Shown: piece by piece, positions 55,440 through 64,000 of the stretch
How the letters are laid out: each line of letters opens with the position of its first letter
Numbering within the stretch: the stretch's first letter is position 1
Made by a program: the position numbers and the translations under genes
Source: Macrostomum hystrix
Lineage: Eukaryota; Platyhelminthes; Macrostomidae
Assembly (NCBI GenBank): GCA_950097015.1
Contig: CATNEN010000012.1
Location: forward strand, 3,217,501-3,281,500
Length of the DNA: 64,000 nt
Direction of reading: 5' to 3'
Notes under the pieces: generated by a model
What the model saw: only the letters and a program-made list of their open reading frames with translations
The model's database searches: none
Told to the model about the DNA's origin: nothing

Positions 55440-56810
55440 CCAACATCTAGCAAATGTGTCTAAAATTATTGTCAAACAACAGTGTCTAACAACAGTGTCT
55501 AAAATCAGTGTCTAACATCAGTCTAACAGCAGTGTCTAACACCAGTGTCTAACATTAATTTCTAACATTAGTGTCTAAAATCAGTGTCTAACAGCTGTCT
55601 AACAGCTGTGTCTAACATCAGTGTCTAACAGCTGTGTCTAACATCAGTCTAACAGCAGTGTCTAACACCAGTGTCTAACATTAATTTCTAACATTAGTGT
55701 CTAAAATCAGTGTCTAACAGCTGTCTAACAGCTGTGTCTAACATCAGTGTCCAACAGCTGTCTAACAGCTGTGTCTAACATCAGTGTCTAACAGCTGTGT
55801 CTAACATCAGTGTCTAACATAAATTTCTAAAATTAGTGTCTAAAATCAGTGTCTAACAGCTGTGTCTAACATTAGTGTCTAAAATCAGTGTCTAACAGCT
55901 GTGTCTAACATCAGTGTCTAACAGCTGTGTCTAACAGCAGTGTCTAACATCAGTGTCTAACAGCTGTGTCTAACATCAGTCTAACAGCAGTGTCTAACAG
56001 CAGTGTCTAAAATCAGTGTCTAACAGCTGTCTAACAGCTGTGTCTAACACCAGTGTCTAACATTAATTTCTAACAGCAGTGTCTAACATCAGTGTCTAAC
56101 AGCAGTGTCTAACGTCAGTGTCTAACAGCAGTGTCTAACATCAGTGTCTAACATCAGTGTCTAACAACAGTGTCTAATATTAGTGTCTAATATTAATCTA
56201 ACACCAGTGCCTAACATTAATTTCTAACATTAGTGTCTAAAATCAGTGTCTAACAGCTGTCTAACAGCTGTGTCTAACACCAGTGTCTAACATTAATTTC
56301 TAACATTAGTGTCTAAAATCAGTGTCTAACAGCTGTCTAACAGCTGTGTCTAACACCAGTCTAACAGCTGTGTCTAACACCAGTGTCTAAAATCAGTGTC
56401 TAACAGCAGTGTCTAACATCTGTGTCTAACAGCAGTGTCTAACATTAATTTCTAACATCAGTGTCTAACAGCTGTGTCTAACATCAGTCTAACAGCAGTG
56501 TCTAACATCAGTGTCTAACAGCAGTGTCTAACATCAGTGTCTAACAGCAGTGTCTAACATCAGTGTCTAACAGCAGTGTCTAACAGCAGTGTCAAACAGC
56601 AGTGTCAAACATCAGTGTCTAACAGCAGTGTCTAACATCAGTGTCTAACAGCAGTGTCTAACAGCAGTGTCTAACATCAGTGTCTAACAGCAGTGTCTAA
56701 CATCAGTCTAACAGCAGTGTCTAACATCAGTGTCTAACAGCAGTGTCTAACATCAGTGTCTAACAGCAGTGTCTAACATCAGTGTCTAACAGCAGTGTCA
56801 GTGACAGCAG
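55440..56810. repeat. 13-bp tandem array, about 105 copies
   Basis: Unit AGTGTCTAACAGC with ATC, ACC and CTG variants, downstream of the orphan ORF. Confidence 0.95.
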
Positions 56811-57497
56811 TATGTGAGATCTAATACGAGTATGCTGATTTTTAGATTTCTTCACCCTAAAAAGACAATAGAACAATAGAAAAATTAGCAGTATGCATCT
56901 TAAGTATACAAATGAATTGTTAGTTTCTTAGCCTTTTATTGTCGATTGTGCATTTTATTGTGAATTTGTAACAATTCATTTCACCATACTAAATTGCATA
57001 CACACCTCAATAGAATGACGAGTCAGTAGTAATAACTGAGCCTTGCAAAAAATGAGAAATATTGAAAACAAACGATAAATAAGTTTGAACAGGGCATAGT
57101 CCAGTCTGCGTAGAAAAATATGAAGAATTAGTTAGTTCAAAGTTTCTAAGAGACACCTGAATACGAGTTAAGAGAAATAAAAATGCTAACAAGATGTTAC
57201 AAATCCCAGTCTGGTCTATAATCTAAGCTTTAGCTGGCAGGTAAAACCGTTTGGCACTTTAGACCAATGACACCACTGACAGACATGGAGGTAATTTTAC
57301 TGTACTTGACTGCATCAGCTCTTCTGACACTATTGCAAATTGTGCTGTAAATATTAAAATAACTAGCCGAATCTTTTCTACATGCCATGTCAACTATGGC
57401 TTTGTTTAGTAGACAATTCGAAGAGGTCCAGTTCCCACGTTGTCAATCAGACAGTCCTTTTTATCTACAGTGTCGCTTGACACATTGCTGCTGATTG
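56811..57497. other. Intergenic DNA between convergent genes
   Basis: No feature recognised; this is the 3' flank of the GRAM gene. Confidence 0.35.
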
Positions 57498-60400
57498 TCA
57501 GTCAGTGTCGGCGTCATTTAAAGATTTACGCAGGCCAGCCAGATGTCGCGACAGAGCCGAAATGTCGTGCAGGGCGCTTTTCAAATAGCGGCTCTCTTGA
57601 GTGCTTACTTTGAGTCTCCCAGCCGGACGACAGCGACTCAGAACTGTTAAGACACGGAGAGGAGGCGCAGATATGGAAGCACTTGTCGCCTTCGAACTCA
57701 CCTATCAATCTTGGAACTCATCTGTTAATCTTGGAACTCATCTGTCAATCTTGGAACTCATCTGTCAACCTTGGAACTCATCTGTCAATCTTGGAACTCA
57801 TCTGTTAATCTTGGAACTCATCTGTCAATCTTGGAACTCATCTGTTAATCTTGGAACTCATCTGTCAATCTTGGAACTCATCTGTCAATCTTGGAACTCA
57901 TCTGTCAATCTTGGAACTCATCTGTCAATCTTGGAACTCATCTGTCAACATTGGAACTCATCTGTCAATCTTGGAACTCATCTGTCAATCTTGGAACTCA
58001 TCTGTCAATCTTGGAACTCATCTGTCAATCTTGGAACTCATCTGTCAACATTGGAACTCATCTGTCAATCTTGGAACTCATCTGTTAATCTTGGAACTCA
58101 TCTGTCAATCTTGGAACTCATCTGTCAATCTTGGAACTCATCTGTTAATCTTGGAACTCATCTGTCAATCTTGGAACTCATCTATCAATCTTAGAACTCA
58201 TCTGTCAATCTTGGAACTCATCTGTCAATCTTGGAACAGAATGTTGGAAGATGTGAAAGACAAAAATAATGCTCTTTCATCAAGCACTTACGCTTCAGAG
58301 CCGATTATGTCCATGACTTGTCGCTGCAGAGAATGCACCCTCATCGACAGGTAGACAGCAAAAATGCAGCAAAGAATGAGCCTGATATGTTTTTTTTAAT
58401 ATTCATTTGATTAATTTTGAATCGCGCTATCAATGTGTTTCAGTCGGGGCCACGGATTGGAATCGTGGATTAAGGACAAACCACAAATAAAATGATGGGC
58501 TGGGGTTGGGAGGGGCAACCCACTAATAAACTGATGGACTGGGGTGGGGAGGGGCAACCCACTAATAAACTGATGGACTGGGGTGGGGAAGGGCAACCCA
58601 CTAATAAACTGATGGACTGGGGGTGGGGAGGGGCAACCCACTAATAAACTGTTGAACTGGGGTGGGGAAGGGCAACCCACTAATAAACTGATGGACTGGG
58701 GGTGGGGAGGGGCAACCCACTAATAAACTGATGGACTGGGGGTGGGGAGGGGCAACCCACTAATAAACTGATGGACTGGGGGTGGGGAGGGGCAACCCAC
58801 TAATAAACTGTTGAACTGGGGTGGGGAAGGGCAACCCACTAATAAACTGATGGACTGGGGTGGGGAGGGGCAACCCACTAATAAACTGATGGACTGGGGG
58901 TGGGGAGGGGCAACCCACTAATAAACTGATGGACTGGGGTGGGGAGGGGCAACCCACTAATAAACTGTTGGACTGGGGTGGGGAGGGGCAACCCACTAAT
59001 AAACTGTTGAACTGGGGTGGGGAGGGGCAACCCACTAATAAACTGTTGAACTGGGGTGGGGAGGGGCAACCCACTAATAAACTGTTGAACTGGGGTGGGG
59101 AGGGGCAACCCACTAATAAACTGATTGGACTGGGGTGGGGAGGGGCAACCCACTAATAAACTGTTGAACTGGGGTGGGGAGGGGCAACCCACTAATAAAC
59201 TGATGGACTGGGGGTGGGGAGGGGCAACCCACTAATAAACTGATGGACTGGGGTGGGGAGGGGCAACCCACTAATAAACTGTTGGACTGGGGTGGGGAGG
59301 GGCAACCCACTAATAAACTGTTGAACTGGGGTGGGGAAGGGCAACCCACTAATAAACTGTTGGACTGGGGTGGGGAGGGGCAACCCACTAATAAACTGAT
59401 GGACTGGGGTGGGGAGGGGCAACCCACTAATAAAATGATGGACTGGTGGTGGGGAGGGGCAACCCACTAATAAACTGATGGACTGGGGGTGGGGAGGGGC
59501 AACCCACTAATAAAATGATGGACTGGGGGTGGGGAGGGGCAACCCACTAATAAAATGATGGACTGGTGGTTGGGAGGGGCAACCCACTAATAAACAACAG
59601 TTTACAATTTATAATTTAGCTTACAGCACTAGTACAAGAGCCTCGCTAGCAGCAGCCCAGTCCGCAGACAATGTCATACGAAATCCAGACACCCGAACAT
59701 CGCTGTCGCATGTCGACCTTGGAGCTGAAAATTTCGGAATGAACGAGAATTTAATCGGAGTTGTGAATCGACTTTATAACTCACAAGAGCGAGAGCGTTA
59801 GAATTCTTCAATAGAACATTTACCCGGCGAAGGCAACGCGTCGCTATAATTGTTCTGAGAAATTGGCGGAATGTCCTGGCTACTGTTGTCCTCTTCCCTA
59901 GGACCATCTTCTCGCTGTTGCTGCTGCTGCAGCTGCTGCTGCTGATGTTGCAGATGCACAACTGGACTCGCTTCGAAGCCAGAATCAGTGGAATCATCTG
60001 TCAGGGCTTCCACTTGATCTGCAACCACCTGTTCATTGTCGAATTTAACAGGCTTTCAATCAACTTTAAATTTTATTTAGCCCTTTTTTAGCAAATGTTA
60101 TTTTCTTCGCAGGTCAACAAGGGTATCCAAAATGAGTACGGGCGGGATGAGACAGGGGAAAGATAAGATACGGGAGAGATGAGACACCAGAGAAATGAGA
60201 CACGGGAAAGATGAGACAACGGGAGAGATAATACAAGGGGAGAGATTAGACAGGCGAGAGATGAGATACGCGAGAGATGAGACAGAGATGAGACAGAGAG
60301 ATGAGACGGGAGAGATGAGAGACGGGAGATGAGACACGGGAGAGATGAGACAACGGGAGAGATGAGACAAGGCGAGAGATTAGACACGCGAGAGATTAGA

Positions 60401-62604
60401 CACGCGAGAGATAAGACACAGATGAGACAGAGAGATGAGACGGGAGAGATGAGAGACGGGAGATGAGACATGGGGGAGATAAGACCAGAGAGATGAGACC
60501 GGAGAGATGAGACGGGGAGAGATGAGACGTGGAGAGATGAGACAGGGTGAGACGAGACGGGGAGAGACGAGACGGGGAGAGATGAGACAGGGAGAGATGA
60601 GAGACGGGATAGATTAGACGGGGAGAGATAAAAACGGGAGAGATGAGAGACGGGAGAGATGAAAACGGGAGAGATGAGAGACGGGGAGAGATGAGACGTG
60701 GAGAGATGAGACGGGGTGAGACGAGACGGGGAGAGACGAGACGGGGATAGATGAGACAGGGAGAGATGAGAGACGGGATAGATTAGACGGGGAGAGATAA
60801 AAACGGGAGAGATGAGAGACGGGAGAGATGAAAACGGGAGAGATGAGAGACGGGGAGAGATGAGACAGGGAGAGATGAGAGACGGGGAGAGATGAGACGG
60901 GAGAGATGGTACAGGGGAGAGTTGGAGGCAGCAAAAGGGCCAGGTTAGCGAGCGCAATTAGGAGCATTTCGGCAGCGTCAGGCCAACGGTCCGGAGTTTT
61001 CTGACCCAGTAAAAAGCGATGAGAGAGGGAGAAGCAACTGTTTAGTAATTCAAAGAGGAAAGCGAGGCTGCTTTTCAGCTTCGAGCAGCTGTGACTCATT
61101 GTTTGCTTTCCACTCGGGTCAGACTGACGCCAATTATTGTCTGAGGTGACGCCCCCTCTACACTTCGGCACATTCAGCTCTGCCTGGCAGCTAAGCAAAC
61201 GCTTTTTCATTCGAGAAATTAGGTTCAAATATGAAATACTCACGACATCTGTTAATAAAAAAGTACAAAGAGTGCCGTGATAAAGACATTGCGGCTAGAA
61301 AAATGCACAATAGAGTGTGGTTTGCTTACATCAAGGAAGATAATATGATTGTTGAATAGAATCTGACAGAATCTAACAGAATCTAACAGAATCTAACAGC
61401 ATCTAACAGCATCTAACAGCATCTAACAGAATCTAACAGAATCTAACAGAATCTAACAGCATCTAACAGAATCTAACAGCATCTAACAGAATCTAACAGA
61501 ATCTAACAGAATCTAACAGCATCTAACAGCATCTAACAGAATCTAACAGCATCTAACAGAATCTAACAGCATCTAACAGCATCTAACAGAATCTAACAGA
61601 ATCTAACAGCATCTAACAGCATCTAACAGAATCTAACAGCATCTAACAGAATCTAACAGCATCTAACAGCATCTAACAGAATCTAACAGCATCTAACAGC
61701 ATCTAACAGAATCTAACAGCATCTAACAGAATCTAACAGAATCTAACAGAATCTAACTGCATCTAACAGAATCTAACAGCATCTAACAGAATCTAACAGA
61801 ATCTAACAGCATCTAACAGCATCTAACAGAATCTAACAGAATCTAACAGAATCTAACAGCATCTAACAGAATCTAACAGAATCTAACAGAATCTAACAGC
61901 ATCTAACAGAATCTAACAGCATCTAACAGAATCTAACAGAATCTAACAGCATCTAACAGCATCTAACAGAATCTAACAGCATCTAACAGAATCTAACAGA
62001 ATCTAACAGCATCTAACAGCATCTAACAGAATCTAACAGAATCTAACAGAATCTAACAGCATCTAACAGCATCTAACAGAATCTAACAGCATCTAACAGA
62101 ATCTAACAGAATCTAACAGAATCTAACAGAATCTAACAGAATCTAACAGCATCTAACAGCATCTAACAGCATCTAACAGCATCTAACAGCATCTAACAGA
62201 ATCTAACAGAATCTAGCAGCATCTAACAGAATCTAACAGAATCTAATAGCATCTAACAGCATCTAACAGCATCTAACAGCATCTATCAGGATCCCAGTCA
62301 CGTGACCTACCAGAGCATCTGACGCTGGCTGATCAGTCGCTGCGCCCCATGCGGACTGAAGCTGCAGCAGGAGGCGGTCCCTTGAGCCAATGTTGGAGAA
62401 TGTCACCTGGAGATTGTTCAGAAATGAAGATGTTAGAAGACTTAGAGTTTATCAGCTACTGGTGGCGTGATTCTCTTAAAAACATCATCGACAGCAATTT
62501 TCACTTACCGACTTTTGAGCAGTTGTAATCCTAATCCCAGTGGGAAATAGCGACAACACCTTCTCCTTGCAGATGGAGACAACATCGGAGAACTTTAGTT
62601 TCAC
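57498..62604 (-). CDS. GRAM-domain protein, C-terminal part (5' end off the right edge)
   Basis: Four minus-strand exons: 62509-62604, 62311-62406, 59824-60028 and 57498-57643, with phases 0, 0 and 1, ending in TGA. The first two encode the second half of a GRAM (PH-like) domain: FSDVVSICKEKVLSLFPTGI followed by FSNIGSRDRLLLQLQSAW. This matches the pattern in GRAMD1/Aster and GRAMD2 proteins (strand, KEK..L.P..I, then F.S.GSRDR). Exon 3 is acidic with a DSTDSGFEAS stretch and Gln-rich runs. The final exon ends in a helical tail (LKSALHDISALSRHLAGLRK). GRAM domains bind phosphoinositides at membrane contact sites. I see no C-terminal membrane anchor or VASt domain, so it is not a standard Aster protein. 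An internal GTAAGC in the last exon could give an alternative end. Introns consist largely of 10-, 15- and 39-bp arrays. Confidence 0.65.
57700..58238. repeat. 20-bp tandem array, about 27 copies
   Basis: Unit AACTCATCTGTCAATCTTGG, very uniform, in the last intron of the GRAM gene about 55 bp from the exon. Confidence 0.95.
58480..59600. repeat. 39-40-bp G-rich tandem array, about 28 copies
   Basis: GGGGTGGGGAGGGGCAACCC and ACTAATAAACTGATGGACT. C-rich on the GRAM sense strand; its G runs could form quadruplexes. Confidence 0.95.
60128..60935. repeat. 15-16-bp purine-rich array
   Basis: GAGAGATGAGACGGG-type units with block duplication (60480-60660 resembles 60690-60870). Pyrimidine-rich on the GRAM sense strand. 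Confidence 0.9.
60936..61355. other. Intronic DNA
   Basis: No exon supported in the GRAM gene intron here. Confidence 0.4.
61360..62285. repeat. 10-bp tandem array, about 92 copies
   Basis: Unit ATCTAACAG(A/C). The A and C variants are mixed along the array in a non-random pattern. It ends about 25 bp before the GRAM exon at 62311. Confidence 0.95.
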
Positions 62605-62644
62605 CTGCAAGTTGAATTTTTCAGAATATTCTTGTTTGTTAGCT

Positions 62645-63735
62645 CAAGGGGAGAGATGAAACACGGGAGAGATGAGACAATGGGAGAGATAAGACAAGGG
62701 GAGAGATGAAACACGGGAGAGATGAGACAATGGGAGAGATAACACAAGGGGAGAGATGAGACAGGGAAGAGATAAGACAAGGGGAGAGATAAGACAAGGG
62801 GAGAGATGAGACAAGGGGAGAGATGAGACACGGGAGAGATGAGACAAGGGGAGAGATGAGACAAGGGGAGAGATCAGACACGGGAGAGATGAGACACGGG
62901 AGAGATAAGACAAGGGGAGAGATCAGACACGGGAGAGATGAGACACGGGAGAGATGAGACACGGGAGAGATGAGACAAGGGGAGAGATAAGACAAGGGGA
63001 GAGATGAGACAAGGGGAGAGATGAGACACGGGAGAGATGAGACAAGGGAGAGATGAGACACGGGAGAGATGAGACACGGGAGAGATGAGACACGGGAGAG
63101 ATGAGACAAGGGGAGAGATAAGACAAGGGGAGAGATGAGACAAGGGGAGAGATGAGACACGGGAGAGATGAGACAAGGGAGAGATGAGACACGGGAGAGA
63201 TGAGATACGGGAGAGATGAGACACGGGAGAGATGAGACACGGGAGAGATGAGACACGGGAGAGATGAGACAAGGGGAGAGATGAGACAACGAGAGAGATG
63301 AGACACGGGAGAGATGAGACAAGGGAGAGATGAGACACGGGAGAGATGAGATACGGGAGAGATGAGACACGGGAGAGATGAGACACGGGAGAGATGAGAC
63401 ACGGGAGAGATGAGACAAGGGGAGAGATGAGACAACGAGAGAGATGAGACACGGGAGAGATGAGACAAGGGAGAGATGAGACACGGGAGAGATGAGATAC
63501 GGGAGAGATGAGACACGGGAGAGATGAGACACGGGAGAGATGAGACACGGGAGAGATGAGACAAGGGGAGAGATGAGACAACGAGAGAGATGAGACACGG
63601 GAGAGATGAGACACGGGAGAGATGAGACACGGGAGAGATGAGACACGGGAGAGATGAGACACGGGAGAGATGAGACACGGGAGAGATGAGACACGGGAGA
63701 GATGTGACACGGGAGAGATGAGACAATGGAAGTGA
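62645..63735. repeat. 16-bp purine-rich array, about 68 copies
   Basis: Unit GAGACACGGGAGAGAT with AAGGGG variants. Blocks of about 130 bp containing ACAACGAGAGAGAT recur at 63287, 63429 and 63577. Pyrimidine-rich on the GRAM sense strand. Confidence 0.95.
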
Positions 63736-63784
63736 TAACACATGATGACGTAGGTGTTGGAATTGGCTTGGGAGGGGGGGGCAT

Positions 63785-64000
63785 TTTTAGTAGCTTTGAT
63801 GGCCGCACCTTAAATTTAAATTAAAGCTATTGATAAAATTTTCACTTTGTCCAATATCAATCGATAGAAAACAGGTGCTATTTTGAATAGCCACATTTTT
63901 TCTGTATCTCGCAAAATATTGAACCAATCGCTGTGAAAATCCAGAGCTAAACTTTTCCGCTCTATCCGATGAAACAACTTCCAGAATCACGAAACATCGA
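63785..64000. mobile_element. TIR (MITE-like) repeat, copy E, cut by the window edge
   Basis: ACCAATCGCTGTGAAAATCC followed by CCGATGAAACAACTTCCAG and AATCACGAAACATCGA matches the interior of copy C in the same orientation. It runs off the right edge. Confidence 0.55.

Noticed and set aside
60614-61243. 209-codon minus-strand ORF
   Set aside because: The C-terminal half is the purine array read backwards; the N-terminal half lacks a motif and lies in a GRAM gene intron.
61360-62285. Telomere-like repeat
   Set aside because: The unit ATCTAACAG(A/C) is 10 bp and lacks the TTAGGG or TTAGG pattern; it is an intronic array.

Overview
The window is metazoan nuclear DNA, not bacterial. Genes are split by GT-AG introns, with reading phases that match across every junction I joined. 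The proteins belong to animal families: TRIM9/67, PSMC6/Rpt4, calbindin-32, InaF-motif, RhoGAP, TAB2/3-like, CENP-V and GRAM. GC-rich exons sit in AT-rich, repeat-saturated DNA with tRNA-derived SINEs, foldback DNA elements and one LTR element. This fits an invertebrate, perhaps a lophotrochozoan or flatworm, but I cannot fix the phylum from sequence alone.

Layout, left to right. (1) 601-9687 (-): the N-terminal two thirds of a TRIM9/TRIM67 homologue (RING, B-box, coiled coil, COS-like region); the FN3/SPRY end lies beyond the left edge. (2) 9.7-20.5 kb: intergenic, with a foldback element carrying a 9-bp target duplication, a 24-bp array, a 30-bp array, a 27-bp array and a 4.9-kb, 31-bp satellite with higher-order structure. 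(3) 20536-25411 (-): proteasome ATPase PSMC6/Rpt4 in four exons, whose first intron holds two Mutator-like foldback elements. (4) 28066-28712 (+): a small unidentified two-exon gene. (5) 30095-31601 (+): a six-EF-hand calbindin. (6) 34123-34404 (-): a one-exon InaF-motif membrane protein. (7) 37097-43832 (+): a PH-RhoGAP-coiled-coil protein whose fourth intron contains an apparently young, non-autonomous LTR element. (8) 44810-50645 (+): a compact CUE-coiled-coil-NZF protein resembling TAB2/TAB3. (9) 52481-52924 (+): the CENP-V/GFA zinc domain. (10) 54697-55185 (+): an orphan ORF. (11) 57498-62604 (-): the C-terminal part of a GRAM-domain protein whose 5' end is off the right edge.

The genes look like unrelated neighbours, not a pathway. 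The striking theme is the non-coding DNA. About 32 tandem arrays, unit lengths 10 to about 119 bp, cover roughly 28 of 64 kb (estimated by adding my coordinates). Most introns are essentially one array or one transposon. Strongly purine/pyrimidine-biased intronic arrays are consistently pyrimidine-rich on the transcribed sense strand, whichever way the gene points. Other notable points: two related arrays of TCACGTGA palindromes, one 13-bp array whose own unit resembles the 3' splice site of the next exon, and three foldback elements each flanked by a 9-bp direct repeat.

All gene models come from reading splice sites, phase and remembered family similarity; no alignment or transcript was available.
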